From Sulfuricurvum sp. PC08-66 (GTDB lineage: Bacteria; Campylobacterota; Campylobacteria; Campylobacterales; Sulfurimonadaceae), in the NCBI GenBank assembly GCA_000830255.1, contig JQIT01000002.1:117020-181019 (forward strand): 64,000 nucleotides of DNA. The letters run 5' to 3'. The position numbers and the translations under genes were made by a program. The notes under the pieces are model-generated. The model was given only the letters and a program-made list of their open reading frames with translations. It made no database searches and had not been told where the DNA came from. How positions within the stretch are numbered: the stretch's first letter is position 1; every line of letters starts with the position of its first letter. Below, one piece after another: positions 17,790 through 27,757 of the stretch.

Positions 17790-18700
17790 GTAACGCGATT
17801 CTCCTTGGTGAATATCTCTTTGTAATTTTTGGCGGACCACTCTACAAATGCGGTGGGATCCAATACACGTTGAATGTATCGAATCTCGTAATGCAAGTGG
17901 GGTCCACTACTCATTCCTGTGTTGCCAGTATATCCAATTAGGTCACCTTTTTTGACAAATGCCCCAGGGTGTGTGGCGACTTTATTGAGGTGACCGTACA
18001 TCGATTTGAAGCCAAAAGAGTGATCCAAAATGATGAGATTGCCATAGCCGCTGGTCTTGTGATACCCTGCGTACTCGATAACACCGCTGGCAGTAGCATA
18101 GATAGGGGTATTCATGCGAGCTCGAAAATCAAGCCCACGGTGAAACTCCCTGCTTTGCAGTGTAGGATGAATACGCCACCCATAGGTACTTGTGGTGGTT
18201 GTCACTTTGAGCGGTGAACCGCTGGGGATATTTTCAAGCATATAGGCGACATTTTGACTGCTCAGCGAGACACTCTCTAGACGTTGAGTCAATACCGCAT
18301 TGAGCGACTCTTGCTGTGTGGTATCCTCATTTTCACTCGAAGGGGGTGCGTCACTGGACTCTTTGAGACCTATAAGCTCCTCGATATCGGCAAGCTTATC
18401 GCTGATTTGCTCCAAGGCGTGAGTCTTTTCGCTGATGTGCTTCTCTTTGGCTTCTAGCTCTGACTCCAAAACCCCATTTTTCTTCGCCAATAGCTCATAC
18501 GCTTGTTGGGTGATGCGCTTCTTTTCGGTGATAGTCTCAAGCGAGTAGTTGAGATAAAAGATAAAAAAAGCACCCGCCGTAAAAATAAGCAGTAGTGCCA
18601 CCAAGAGATAGAGCACCACCTTTTTTATCACCTCATGGAGGTTGTATTGGCGTATGCCGTTGTTGTCATTGATGGTAATGGTAAAACGCTTTTTATCCAT
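17582..18700 (-). CDS. M23 (LytM) peptidoglycan endopeptidase, Csd1-like
   Basis: 372 residues: a cytoplasmic N-terminus, one membrane helix (residues ~32-54), a coiled coil (~55-115), and a periplasmic LytM domain. The zinc site is EFHRGLDF near residue 184 with HLHYE later, and SYGHLNKV-like YGHLNK between them. It is predicted to trim D,D-crosslinks in peptidoglycan for cell shape, as Csd1/Csd2 do in Helicobacter. A tail of ~85 residues, with WQSL where the bactofilin starts, runs on through the bactofilin gene for 208 nt. The ATG at 18700 overlaps folC by 8 nt. csd1 versus csd2 cannot be decided here. Confidence 0.88.
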   Translation of the reverse strand: MDKKRFTITINDNNGIRQYNLHEVIKKVVLYLLVALLLIFTAGAFFIFYLNYSLETITEKKRITQQAYELLAKKNGVLESELEAKEKHISEKTHALEQISDKLADIEELIGLKESSDAPPSSENEDTTQQESLNAVLTQRLESVSLSSQNVAYMLENIPSGSPLKVTTTTSTYGWRIHPTLQSREFHRGLDFRARMNTPIYATASGVIEYAGYHKTSGYGNLIILDHSFGFKSMYGHLNKVATHPGAFVKKGDLIGYTGNTGMSSGPHLHYEIRYIQRVLDPTAFVEWSAKNYKEIFTKENRVTWQSLITAINHQKSTITQPSLRKDLISKERWNSPAHFILMETLKAPLTQVLQSQWDEMARLMATSMQKK

Positions 18701-19832
18701 GCTGATGGTGCTGTTCCCAATAATGTAAAAAATACTCTGCCACTTTGAACGAACCAAACACCACATAGTGTGATGCGGTATCTAGCCCCATAAAAGGGGC
18801 ATGCGGTATACCCAATCGCTCCAAGCTCTCCTCTAGAGTCGCGCGTGGCACGATGCGGGCATCCTCGATGGGGACAATCTCAACACGCACCACATAGGGC
18901 ACAAAATGAGTCAAAATCGCTTCGAAGTCCTTATCGAGGTAGGAATTATAGAGCAAAATTACTTTTCGTTCCTTAGAGAGGTTTTGGGTGAGACGTTTGG
19001 CGGCAAGTACATTGTGTCCGACATCGACGATGACGCGCTCACCTAACTGCATAAAACGCCCCTCCAATACCTTCAACGCCTTTACATCGAAGTGCTCAAA
19101 GCCCACTATGCGTGCCGCTGTCAAAGCTAATTGCATATTCTCTTTGAGATAGCTAGGCAAGGACAAAGCCTCTACCGCTTCATCGAGTATGGCTGCTGTC
19201 ACAACGTAGGGGATATGTTTGGCGTCCAATACCCCAATCAATGTATCATAGACCACGCGCTCTTGCAAGCCCAAAAGGGCGAAGCGTTTGACCGCATTGA
19301 TTTTAGTCGTTGCAATTGCTTCCAATGTATCGCCCAAAAAGGCTTCATGGTCCATGCCAATAGGTGTCACAACGGTGAGACGATTATCAAAAACCGATGT
19401 AGCATCATACTCTCCACCCAATCCTGCTTCGAGTACGACCCAATCGCACCCCTCAAAGGCGACCATCGCCAAAAGCGTTGTGTACTCAAAATAGGAGAGA
19501 GCCTCTTGCCAACGAGGAGACAAAAGCGCATTGAGTCTCTCAAACGCCGCTGTAAGCGCCGCATCGTCGATAGGCTCACCATCGATAGCGATACGCTCAT
19601 GCATACGATGAATATGTGGAGAGGTGTAGTGCCCTACTTTGAGGTGCTGTTGTCCCAAGAGTTGCGCCAAAAATCGCCCTGTTGTCCCCTTGCCATTAGT
19701 ACCAATGATATGGACGATGGGCGGCACCACCAACGCATGGCGTATCGATGCATACGCCTCTTGTATACGTAGAGGGTCGAATGTGGTGTAATAGAGTGGC
19801 TTGGTAGCCAAAAAGGTCTCAACTTTTGTCAC
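18693..19832 (-). CDS. folC: Bifunctional folylpolyglutamate/dihydrofolate synthase
   Basis: 379-residue Mur-ligase-family enzyme that adds glutamate to folates (and dihydropteroate). Motifs: the ATP loop HIIGTNGKGTTGRFLA, VGHYTSPHIHRMHERI, LEAGLGGEYDATSVFDN, and a C-terminal IVDVGHNVLAAKRL. It is slightly shorter than E. coli FolC (422) but complete. The start is a GTG at 19832, six bases after the diguanylate cyclase stop. It is cotranscribed with the cell-shape genes downstream. Confidence 0.94.
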   Translation of the reverse strand: MTKVETFLATKPLYYTTFDPLRIQEAYASIRHALVVPPIVHIIGTNGKGTTGRFLAQLLGQQHLKVGHYTSPHIHRMHERIAIDGEPIDDAALTAAFERLNALLSPRWQEALSYFEYTTLLAMVAFEGCDWVVLEAGLGGEYDATSVFDNRLTVVTPIGMDHEAFLGDTLEAIATTKINAVKRFALLGLQERVVYDTLIGVLDAKHIPYVVTAAILDEAVEALSLPSYLKENMQLALTAARIVGFEHFDVKALKVLEGRFMQLGERVIVDVGHNVLAAKRLTQNLSKERKVILLYNSYLDKDFEAILTHFVPYVVRVEIVPIEDARIVPRATLEESLERLGIPHAPFMGLDTASHYVVFGSFKVAEYFLHYWEQHHQHG

Positions 19833-19838
19833 GTAAGT

Positions 19839-21383
19839 CTACTCTGTGCGTGGAAATATCGCATTTCGTCCGCTGTGTTTGGCGTTGTAGAGCTCTTTGT
19901 CGGCGTGCTTCATCGCCACTTCGGCACTCTCATAGTGACTGCGCAGTGCGATACCGCCACTTACCGTGAGCTTGATACGTTGCTGTTTGAAGACGAAACT
20001 GCTTTTGGAGAGAATCACACGCAATTTATTGGCGAAGGTGTGCGCACCCTCAAGCGTCGTACGCGGCAAAAGCATCACGAACTCCTCCCCACCGTAACGC
20101 CCAATGACATCGACATCACGCGCTTCACGCAAGAGCACTTTGGCAAAGGTCACAAGCACCGCATCCCCAGCGTCGTGCCCGTAGGTATCGTTGATAGCTT
20201 TGAAGTGGTCAATATCCAAAAAGAGAATGACGTAATCTGTCCCCTCTCTTTTGTAGTTGGCTTCAAAGAGCTTGATTTTGTCCTCTAGACCGCGCTTGTT
20301 ATAGAGCTTGGTGAGGTGATCCTCCTCTTTGGCTTGGTTGGCAATCGCCAATTCGGTTTGGAGCGAAGCAATTTTGGCTTCCATCTGTACAATTTGAGTC
20401 TGTTGAGTGGTGAGTGTCTTGGTCAAAGCCTGCGTCTCATCCTCGAGCACCGTAGCAATATCGAGCAATTTTTTGTGCAGTTTCATGGGTGAATCGATAT
20501 CGGTCAAATCCATTCGCATCAAATCTTGACGAATATCCAGCAACAGTTGCGCTTGGTTTTGCCCCTTTTGGATAATGGAGAGCAATCGATTGGAGACTTC
20601 CGCCGCGATAGCATCGAGCTGATGCATCGCTTCGCTAAGCGCTTTTTTGTCCAGCGCGATACGCTTATCGACAAGGCGTCGAATATCGGCTTGCATCCCT
20701 TGGGTCTCTAGAAGTTGCGCATCCTCACGTAGCTGTTGCGACACCGCGGCAATCTCATCGTGCATATTTGCCGCGATGGAAGGCACCAAGGTCAGAATAA
20801 AGAGCTGCCCCAATCCCGCAGGCACACCACTCTCACCGCCCTTGCCGTAGTTATCGATAGCCGTGTGTACGGTGGTGCGCAAATCGCCCTTATCGACGGT
20901 GGTCAACACCCCCAGACGCTCCAAAAATTTATCCTCATAACTGGTCAAAAAATCGAGCCACTGCTTTTTCAAGAGTTCAATACTCGCTTCGTCATTGACA
21001 CCCTCAATCGTATCGAGAGTGTGTTGCGCAAGTTGGGTGAGCTCTTTGTTGTGCATACCTGCGGCGACTTGCGCCATACGTTTGATGAGGAGCTTCATCG
21101 CTTTGGTCTGTACGGTAGTGCTGCTTGCATCCAATCGATTGAGCTTGGAGGTCAAAAAACTAAAAAGCTCATCGAGCGTACGCGGCGCGTAGCTTTTCGC
21201 CTCTTCTAACAATGGACGCTCCAATCGCTCCAAAAACTTCTCAACCGCATTGCACTCTGGCAAAATGACCCCATGTTTTTTGGCAGTTTGACAAAAACGC
21301 TCTTGATAATTTTGGGGAGTGATAGTCTCGCCCTGCTCACGCATATGGGTAAGCGTTTCTTTGATAATCGTGGATAGACTCAT
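19839..21383 (-). CDS. Diguanylate cyclase (GGDEF protein)
   Basis: 514 residues. The C-terminal ~165 residues are a GGDEF domain with FLDIDHFKAINDTYGHDAGD and an intact active-site GGEEF. An inhibitory I-site RDVD lies exactly five residues before it, so it should make c-di-GMP with product inhibition. The N-terminal ~340 residues are helical and mostly soluble, with a coiled coil (LTTQQTQIVQMEAKIASLQ) leading into the cyclase. I recognise no named sensor domain there, and no membrane helix is obvious. Its ATG overlaps the lptE stop as ATGA. Confidence 0.9.
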   Translation of the reverse strand: MSLSTIIKETLTHMREQGETITPQNYQERFCQTAKKHGVILPECNAVEKFLERLERPLLEEAKSYAPRTLDELFSFLTSKLNRLDASSTTVQTKAMKLLIKRMAQVAAGMHNKELTQLAQHTLDTIEGVNDEASIELLKKQWLDFLTSYEDKFLERLGVLTTVDKGDLRTTVHTAIDNYGKGGESGVPAGLGQLFILTLVPSIAANMHDEIAAVSQQLREDAQLLETQGMQADIRRLVDKRIALDKKALSEAMHQLDAIAAEVSNRLLSIIQKGQNQAQLLLDIRQDLMRMDLTDIDSPMKLHKKLLDIATVLEDETQALTKTLTTQQTQIVQMEAKIASLQTELAIANQAKEEDHLTKLYNKRGLEDKIKLFEANYKREGTDYVILFLDIDHFKAINDTYGHDAGDAVLVTFAKVLLREARDVDVIGRYGGEEFVMLLPRTTLEGAHTFANKLRVILSKSSFVFKQQRIKLTVSGGIALRSHYESAEVAMKHADKELYNAKHSGRNAIFPRTE

Positions 21384-21880
21384 GAGCGGATGGCTCCTTC
21401 GACGGCAAGTTGGGTAATAAAGAGGTCAATCGCACGCAGTGACGCCTCACGAATCGCATTGAAACGTTGCGTCTCCGAGATAAGACCGTTGGGCTGAATC
21501 GAGAAATCGTAACTGCCTTGTACGGAGTAGCTTTTGTTATCGTGCTTGGAGGTGCGCACAATGGTGAGTGTCACGTAGGCACGTTGGGCGATGACGTATC
21601 CGTTGGTATCGTACTCGATGGGAGAAAAGAGCAAGGTACCCAATTTCAAATCGAGCGTGGTTTGGGCTTGGTTTTGGGGTGTGACGCTTACGCGAAATCG
21701 ACTCACCAAGGCTTGCAAAACAGCATCCTTGATAATCACCGCATTCTCAGGGTCTTGGGCGAATATCTCGATGGTGGCGTAGACGCTCTCTCCTAGGACT
21801 TTTTTGGCGTAGTGGCTACTGGGCTTATAGCCGCACCCACTCATGCCCAAAAGCAACAGGAGTAAGAGAAGTTGACGCAT
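21380..21880 (-). CDS. lptE: LPS-assembly lipoprotein LptE-like
   Basis: 166 residues with a leucine-rich lipoprotein signal ([20 protein letters not shown], lipid Cys16) and the GCGYKP start typical of LptE/RlpB. The body is a small alpha/beta domain. LptE plugs the LptD barrel that places LPS in the outer leaflet. The leuS-lptE order is the same as in gammaproteobacteria, which supports the call, since sequence similarity in this family is low. The ATG shares one base with the leuS stop (TAATG). Confidence 0.82.
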   Translation of the reverse strand: MRQLLLLLLLLGMSGCGYKPSSHYAKKVLGESVYATIEIFAQDPENAVIIKDAVLQALVSRFRVSVTPQNQAQTTLDLKLGTLLFSPIEYDTNGYVIAQRAYVTLTIVRTSKHDNKSYSVQGSYDFSIQPNGLISETQRFNAIREASLRAIDLFITQLAVEGAIRS

Positions 21881-24330
21881 TAGCCAACCACGATATTGAC
21901 GAGCTTTTGGGGCACTACAATCGCTTTTTTGATAGTAGCCTCACCAATCCACGCCGCCACTTCAGCGGTTGCTTGCGCGATAATAGCCTCTTGGGTTGTA
22001 TCGGCGGCGACCTCGATTTCGGCACGGCGTTTGCCATTGACTGTTACGGCAAGTGTCACCGTCGAGGCTACAAAAACACGCTCATCGACGCTAATGGCAC
22101 CAAAATTGGCGCACCCAAAGAGACGATCGCTTAGCTCCCATGCGGTATGTGGAATAATAGGCTCTAGTATCGAGAGTAATACAAAATAGCCCTCTGTCCA
22201 GACATCGGCATTGCTCTGCTCACCCAACGCATTAAGAGCCTCCATACACCCTGCAATGAGAGTATTGAAGGTGTAGCGCTCCGCATAAATTTCATGTGCA
22301 CGTTTAAGTGCTTCATAGACCTTTTTGCGTGCATTTTGACTGTTTTTATCGAGCTTCGCATGGTCGATAACGGGAAGCGTTTGGGTCGCATAGGCGTTGC
22401 TAGCGCGGTCATAAAAACGCTTGATAAAACGATGCGCACCCTCTACGGCTGAGTCATTCCACTCCAGCTCTTGGGTAGGAGGCGCGGCAAAAAGGATAAA
22501 GAGACGCGCCGTATCGGCACCATATTTTTCGATGATAGCGTCAGGGTCTACGGTATTGCCTTTGGATTTGGACATTTTGGCGCCATCTTTGAGCACCATA
22601 CCTTGGGTGAGGAGGTGTTCAAAAGGCTCATCGATAGCGATGTAGCCCAAATCGCGCAACATTTTGGTAAAAAATCGCGCATAAAGTAGGTGCAAAATCG
22701 CATGCTCGATACCACCGATGTAGTGGTCTACACCCATCCAATACCCTATTTCTTCTGGCGTAAAAGCGTGCGTTTGTTGATGGGCTTTTGCTGTGGCATA
22801 GCGCAAGAAGTACCAGCTCGATTGGACAAAGGTATCGAGGGTATCGGTCTCACGTAGAGCATCGCCACCGCATTTGGGGCATTTGCACTGCTTGAAGGTG
22901 GGGTGTTTATCCAAAGGATTGCCCTCGCCTGTGATGACGACATCATCAGGAAGTGCTACAGGCAAATTCGCCTTATCTTCAGGCACGACACCGCACGTAG
23001 GACATTTGATGAGAGGTATTGGCGCGCCCCAATAGCGTTGGCGTGAAACACCCCAATCTTTGAGACGGAAATTGACCACCCCTTTACCCAAGCCCTTGGT
23101 CTCAAAATCCCCAATAATTTTGCGTAGTGCTTCGCGGTTGGGCATGCCATCGTAGTGAGCGCTGTTGCACATGATGCCATCATCGCTGTAGCATGCACCC
23201 TTATCGAGCGCCCCCTCTTTGGGGGTAATGACGTGATGAATGGGCAAATTGTAGAGTGACGCAAACTCAAAATCGCGTGTGTCGTGTGCAGGTACTGCCA
23301 TGACCGCGCCACTGCCGTATTCATTGAGGACAAAATTGGCTATCCACACAGGTACTTTTTCGCCTGTCAAAGGATGCAGGGCGAAGATGCCCAAATTGAC
23401 ACCCTCTTTGGGTGCTTTGGCGCGTTCTAGGCTCGCCATATTGCGCATCGCTTCGATACGCGCTTGAGCGGCGGTATCGATATGCCCAGCTTCGAGGAGC
23501 GCATCGACGATGGCGTGTTCAGGCGACAATGCCGCGTAGCTCACCCCATAAATGGTATCAGCACGAGTGGTGAAAACCTCAAAGCTCTCGATACCACATT
23601 TGGCACTTGAAGCCGCATCGAGCTTGAAGACAAAGGAGAGTCCTTGACTACGCCCTATCCAATTCTCTTGCATGATCAAAACTTGTTTGGGCCATTTGCC
23701 TTCGAGTTTTGCCAAATCGTCCAACAACTCCTGCGCATAATCGGTGATGCGAAAATAGTATTGGTTCATCTCTTTTTGGACCACTTTGTTGCCACAACGC
23801 CAACAACACCCCTCCTCTACTTGCTCATTGGCAAGGACGGTTTGGTCGTGCTCACACCAGTTGAGCATCCCCTTTTTTTGGTACAACAGCCCTTTGTTGT
23901 ACATATCGATGATAAAGCCCTGCTCAAATTTCGTATAGAGCGGGTCACTGGTAGCAAATTCACGCTCTTTGGAAAAGGAGAGTCCCAAAGAGGAGAGCTC
24001 TTTGCGCATATAATCGATGTTTTCGTAGGTCCATTTTTTGGGGTGCAGACCATGTTTAATCGCCGCATTTTCCGCAGGCATTCCGAAGCTGTCCCATCCT
24101 ATGGGGTGCAGGACATTAAATCCTTGCTGACGTGCATAGCGTGCGAGGGCATCGCCGATGGTGTAGTTGCGCACATGCCCCATGTGGATGCGTCCACTGG
24201 GATAGGGGAACATACTCAAAATATATTTTTTCTTTTGACTTTTATCGTCGCTAGGCTCAAAACTGTTGTGGCTCTCCCAATAGGTTTGCCACTTTTTCTC
24301 TATCGTAGGTGCATCGTAATGCATACTCAT
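21880..24330 (-). CDS. leuS: Leucyl-tRNA synthetase
   Basis: 816-residue class I synthetase. It has the HIGH-type sequence [15 protein letters not shown] near residue 45, a CP1 editing domain with [13 protein letters not shown], zinc-type Cys pairs (CPTCG, CPKCG), and KMSKSKGN near residue 587 in the order expected for bacterial LeuS. The ATG at 24330 forms TGATG with the stop of the upstream membrane-protein gene. A TTG three bases earlier and an ATG six bases later are alternative starts. Confidence 0.98.
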   Translation of the reverse strand: MSMHYDAPTIEKKWQTYWESHNSFEPSDDKSQKKKYILSMFPYPSGRIHMGHVRNYTIGDALARYARQQGFNVLHPIGWDSFGMPAENAAIKHGLHPKKWTYENIDYMRKELSSLGLSFSKEREFATSDPLYTKFEQGFIIDMYNKGLLYQKKGMLNWCEHDQTVLANEQVEEGCCWRCGNKVVQKEMNQYYFRITDYAQELLDDLAKLEGKWPKQVLIMQENWIGRSQGLSFVFKLDAASSAKCGIESFEVFTTRADTIYGVSYAALSPEHAIVDALLEAGHIDTAAQARIEAMRNMASLERAKAPKEGVNLGIFALHPLTGEKVPVWIANFVLNEYGSGAVMAVPAHDTRDFEFASLYNLPIHHVITPKEGALDKGACYSDDGIMCNSAHYDGMPNREALRKIIGDFETKGLGKGVVNFRLKDWGVSRQRYWGAPIPLIKCPTCGVVPEDKANLPVALPDDVVITGEGNPLDKHPTFKQCKCPKCGGDALRETDTLDTFVQSSWYFLRYATAKAHQQTHAFTPEEIGYWMGVDHYIGGIEHAILHLLYARFFTKMLRDLGYIAIDEPFEHLLTQGMVLKDGAKMSKSKGNTVDPDAIIEKYGADTARLFILFAAPPTQELEWNDSAVEGAHRFIKRFYDRASNAYATQTLPVIDHAKLDKNSQNARKKVYEALKRAHEIYAERYTFNTLIAGCMEALNALGEQSNADVWTEGYFVLLSILEPIIPHTAWELSDRLFGCANFGAISVDERVFVASTVTLAVTVNGKRRAEIEVAADTTQEAIIAQATAEVAAWIGEATIKKAIVVPQKLVNIVVG

Positions 24331-24668
24331 CAATACTCATCCCTTGTTTTTGAACTCTCGATAAGCACCAACGCCATCGAGAAGAAATTGGCAATAAGTG
24401 CGCCAATCGCCAACGGCATCGCCCACTCCAAACTGCCGCTCACTTGCATATGTACAAAAGCGGGAATGAGGTGCAAATCTGCCACTAAAGAACTTGCCAA
24501 CAGCTCTGCCGCCAACAAATTACGTACGCCCAATTTCAAAATGGTCGATACGAGATTGAGTGTCGCCGCGGTAAAAAGCGCCACCGCGCTGTGCTCATAC
24601 AAAAATCCTGCGATACTTGTCACGCTCATAAGCGTGAAGAATACGTAAACTACCTTGCCCCAGTCCAT
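24330..24668 (-). CDS. Small conserved integral membrane protein (DUF6394-like)
   Basis: 112 residues with about three to four membrane segments ([55 protein letters not shown]). The central [20 protein letters not shown] resembles a conserved family next to leuS/secF in Campylobacterota that I recall as DUF6394. The function is unknown. An AGGAG precedes the ATG. It is the first gene of the leuS-lptE-folC-mfd run, so the run's promoter should lie in the 24669-24790 spacer. Confidence 0.75.
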   Translation of the reverse strand: MDWGKVVYVFFTLMSVTSIAGFLYEHSAVALFTAATLNLVSTILKLGVRNLLAAELLASSLVADLHLIPAFVHMQVSGSLEWAMPLAIGALIANFFSMALVLIESSKTRDEY

Positions 24669-24790
24669 TTATCCATCTCCTGTTAGTAGATTTTTATACG
24701 CCAAGCAAGCCAAGCTTGCTTTGGCTACGATAACTCTGCGTTCGCTTCGGCAACGTGCCCATGACGCTAGCGTCATAACAAGCCATTTAT
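24669..24790. repeat. Palindrome-rich intergenic spacer
   Basis: 122 nt without a gene. It holds a hairpin of 11-bp arms (24700-24710 with 24714-24725, one bulged T, loop CAA) and a perfect 16-bp palindrome ATGACGCTAGCGTCAT at 24761-24776. Neither is followed by a convincing T run. A TATAAAAAT at 24689-24697 on the minus strand could be a -10 for the membrane protein/leuS operon. The layout resembles a dispersed REP-like element, but only one copy is visible in the window. Confidence 0.5.
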
Positions 24791-25762
24791 TTAAAGCGAA
24801 CCATTTTCAAATTGTGCGCGGATACGCGCCTTCTCTTTGGCTTTTTGTTCCACTGCCGCCAAACGACCTCGATAGTGGGCAATCGAAAAGCCCAAGTGCA
24901 CCAACAACGGTGACGCTACATATATCGAGCTATACGTCCCCACAATGATACCCACCAAAAGGGTAAAGGCAAATCCGTTGATAATTTCGCCCCCAAACAT
25001 ATAGAGTGTGAGCACCACAAAAAAGGTGGTCAACGAGGTGAGCGTCGTACGCGAAAGGGTACGGCTCACCGATGCATCGATAGAGGCTTCAAGGTCGCTC
25101 TCTTTGGTGGTGGTAATACCCTCACGAATACGGTCAAAAACGATAATAGTATCATTGATGGAGTAGCCCAAAATAGTCAAGAGTGCCGCCAAAATGTCGA
25201 GGTTAATATCGACGCTAAAAAGAACAAGCATCCCCGCTGTGATAGAAATATCGTGCGCCAGCGCCAAAACAGATGCCAACGCAAAACGCCACTCATAACG
25301 ATAAGAGACATATGCCAAAATCCCTGCAATTGCCAATGCCAATGCAATGAGACCTTTTTCACGTAGCTCTGCCCCTACTTTGGGACCGACCATATCGACG
25401 CGGCGAATTTCAAAATTGCCCGTACCTGCCAAAAGCGTACGTGTCATATCACCCAAATCTTGGGTCACCGAAGTCGAGGAGGTTTTGACGCGTATGACCA
25501 CCTCTTGTACAGAGCCATATTCACTGATACTACTGCCTGCGAAAAGTGGCTCTGTAGAGAGTTTGTCGCGCATTTGGGCGATGGGTGCGGCTTGGTCATA
25601 TTTGACTTGGATGAGCGTCCCACCTGCAAAATCGATACCCCAATTAGCCCCTTTGGTGCCAACAAGCACCCATGAAGCAATTACCAAAAAGAGTGATAAA
25701 AGTAAAAAAGGCTTCGAAAGACGCATAAAACCGTAGGTTTTGTTATAACTAAAAAGTCCCAT
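24791..25762 (-). CDS. secF: Protein-export membrane protein SecF
   Basis: 323 residues with six membrane segments, a periplasmic loop after the first (NWGIDFAGGTLIQVKYD), and the conserved LTILGYSINDTIIVFDRIRE in TM4. SecF pairs with SecD to pull preproteins out of SecYEG using the proton gradient. It begins directly after the secD stop with no gap. It is the last gene of yajC-secD-secF. Confidence 0.97.
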   Translation of the reverse strand: MGLFSYNKTYGFMRLSKPFLLLSLFLVIASWVLVGTKGANWGIDFAGGTLIQVKYDQAAPIAQMRDKLSTEPLFAGSSISEYGSVQEVVIRVKTSSTSVTQDLGDMTRTLLAGTGNFEIRRVDMVGPKVGAELREKGLIALALAIAGILAYVSYRYEWRFALASVLALAHDISITAGMLVLFSVDINLDILAALLTILGYSINDTIIVFDRIREGITTTKESDLEASIDASVSRTLSRTTLTSLTTFFVVLTLYMFGGEIINGFAFTLLVGIIVGTYSSIYVASPLLVHLGFSIAHYRGRLAAVEQKAKEKARIRAQFENGSL

Positions 25763-27331
25763 TTACGCCCCCTTGCTTTGACCAAACCACGCTTTGGTGT
25801 TGGTCGTTTTGGAGAGTTTGGTCATAAACATCTCATAAATTCCGTGCGTACCTACTATCGCCGTGAGCATCGATGCCAAAATCCCTATGCTGATGGTAAT
25901 GGCGAACCCTTTGATAGGACCCGTCCCGTAAACATAGAGCACCACTGCCGCAATAAGCGTCGTGATATTGGCATCCACGATAGCGCGCATAGCGTTGGCA
26001 TAGCCCAATTCAATCGCCTTTTTCATCGATGAGCCTTGAGAGAGTAGCTCTCGAATACGCTCAGAGATGATGACATTGGCATCGACCGCCATACCCACTG
26101 TCAATACAATCCCAGCCATACCTGGCAGTGTAAGTGTCGCGCCCAAAAGTGCCATGACCGCTATGATGAGCAAAATATTGACCAGCAAAGCGATATTGGC
26201 AATGACGCCAGCAATGCGGTAATACCACACCATAAAGAGTATCACCAGCGCAAAGCCCGCTACCAACGCCAACATCGCTGCATCGATAGAGTCTTGACCA
26301 AGGCTAGGTCCAATAAGGCGTTTTTCCATCACATAGACAGGCGCCAAAAGCGCTCCTGAACGTAGTGCAATGGCTAAATCGTTGGCTTGTGTGACGGTAA
26401 AATCACCGCTAATTTGCCCATGTCCACCCCCAATGCGCTCACGTATGACAGGTGCTGAGTAGACAACCCCATCGAGCACGACCGCTAGACGTTTACCCAC
26501 ATTTTTTTCGGTAAAGTCTCCGAAAATTTGCGCACCTTGAGCATTGAGCGTGAAGTTAATAACGCTTTGGTTGTTGACATCAAAAGCGACCTGTGCATCG
26601 GTGAGTTTGCTTCCGTCCAAAATCGGTATCGTTTTGACCACATAGCGTTCGCTCTCATCGACCGAAGAGAGTATCGTATCGCCGTGCTGTTTGGCTTGGG
26701 CAGGGCTCATCGATGAGGCCATCATCATGCGAGGCTCATCGACTGCCATGAGTTGCAAATGTGCAGTCTTGGCGATAAGCGCACGTGCACGCTCCTCCTC
26801 TTCTTGGGTTTTTATCCCTGGAAGTTCGACCAAAATTTTGTCATTGCCCTGCTTGGCAACCGTAGGCTCTGACAATCCAAATTGATCCAGACGATTGCGA
26901 ATAGTTTCGACTGCTTGGTCGACTGCTTGGAGTGCGATACGCTCTTTTTCGGCTTGGGTGAGGGTGATAGTCACCTGCGCCGCATCAATTTGCACATCGA
27001 TGCCCTTCTGCTCATAGAGCCATGCCGAAAATTTATCTGCATCATCGCTGTCAAGCAACAGCACCTCGATACGCCCATCGACTACTTGCAGACGCTCTAG
27101 CAAAATATCTTGACGGTTCGTGGTAAAGGCGATGCTTGAAGCCAACGAAGCCAAATTTGCCTCGATAGCTTTGTCGCCTTCGACCCCTAGCAAAAGGTGC
27201 AATCCCCCTTGCAAATCAAGCCCCAAGGTAATCTTGGAGCCACTTTCGCTTTGGGTGAGTGTGGGCAGAGAGTAGAAGAGACCAAAAAGTAGCGCAACCC
27301 CAAAAAGAGCCGCGCGATAGCCTATTTTCAT
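25763..27331 (-). CDS. secD: Protein-export membrane protein SecD
   Basis: 522 residues. The N-terminal membrane helix is followed by ITLGLDLQGGLHLLLGV, the large periplasmic P1 domain, and five C-terminal helices with AMAVDANVIISERIRE-like TVGMAVDANVIISERI. It is shorter than E. coli SecD (615) but normal for this phylum. It lies 2 nt after yajC and abuts secF. Confidence 0.97.
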   Translation of the reverse strand: MKIGYRAALFGVALLFGLFYSLPTLTQSESGSKITLGLDLQGGLHLLLGVEGDKAIEANLASLASSIAFTTNRQDILLERLQVVDGRIEVLLLDSDDADKFSAWLYEQKGIDVQIDAAQVTITLTQAEKERIALQAVDQAVETIRNRLDQFGLSEPTVAKQGNDKILVELPGIKTQEEEERARALIAKTAHLQLMAVDEPRMMMASSMSPAQAKQHGDTILSSVDESERYVVKTIPILDGSKLTDAQVAFDVNNQSVINFTLNAQGAQIFGDFTEKNVGKRLAVVLDGVVYSAPVIRERIGGGHGQISGDFTVTQANDLAIALRSGALLAPVYVMEKRLIGPSLGQDSIDAAMLALVAGFALVILFMVWYYRIAGVIANIALLVNILLIIAVMALLGATLTLPGMAGIVLTVGMAVDANVIISERIRELLSQGSSMKKAIELGYANAMRAIVDANITTLIAAVVLYVYGTGPIKGFAITISIGILASMLTAIVGTHGIYEMFMTKLSKTTNTKAWFGQSKGA

Positions 27332-27333
27332 GG

Positions 27334-27639
27334 TTACGCTTCTTCGTAACGCTTAGCTACCGACTCTTTGGACAATCTAGCAGAGACGCCATCGTTCATT
27401 TTGACACGATAGAAAGTCTCTTCTACCTTCTCGATTTCGACGATGAAACCACCAGCCGTGACAATTTTATCCCCTTTGACAAGCTCTGTAAGCATCTGTT
27501 TGTGCGCTTTAGCCTGTTTTTGTTGAGGGCGAATAACGATGAAATAAAAAATGGCAAAGAGAAAAACAAGAGGAAGCAGTGAAGTGAAGATATCACCGCC
27601 TTGTGAAGCAGCTTGGTCAGCGTAGAGTGGAGTAAACAT
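27334..27639 (-). CDS. yajC: Preprotein translocase accessory subunit YajC
   Basis: 101 residues. One membrane helix (LLPLVFLFAIFYFIVI) is followed by the YajC motif RPQQKQAKAHKQML and GDKIVTAGGFIVEIEKVEE. It is the first gene of yajC-secD-secF. The ATG has AAGGAT upstream. A minus-strand extended -10 (TGCTAAAAT) lies ~35 nt before it. Confidence 0.95.
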   Translation of the reverse strand: MFTPLYADQAASQGGDIFTSLLPLVFLFAIFYFIVIRPQQKQAKAHKQMLTELVKGDKIVTAGGFIVEIEKVEETFYRVKMNDGVSARLSKESVAKRYEEA

Positions 27640-27672
27640 TTTATAACATCCTTACGGGGAGAAATTTGCGCT

Positions 27673-27730
27673 ATTTTAGCATTTTTTGCTTACCGCACGC
27701 TTGTAGCGTCGTGTGGGCTTAGGCTACAAT
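27673..27730. promoter_or_regulatory. Divergent promoters between yajC and the two-component genes
   Basis: Minus strand: TAAAAT at 27673-27678 preceded by TGC, an extended -10 for yajC-secDF. Plus strand: TTGTAG at 27701-27706 and TACAAT at 27725-27730 (spacing 18), 27 nt before the response-regulator ATG. These are the best matches in the 118-nt gap. Confidence 0.5.
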
Positions 27731-27757
27731 GACGCACCTTTTTTTGGATGTGGTGCA

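Noticed and set aside
19131..19772. 213-codon plus-strand frame opposite folC
   Set aside because: Shadow of folC, whose ATP loop and length are intact.
23644..24648. Long open frame (334 codons) on the plus strand opposite leuS
   Set aside because: It is the antisense shadow of a well-supported leuS with clear class I synthetase motifs. It shows no domain and no ribosome-binding site.
24655..24948. 97-codon plus-strand frame covering the palindromic spacer and the end of secF
   Set aside because: It depends on the repeat sequence and the secF antisense strand, and has no ribosome-binding site.
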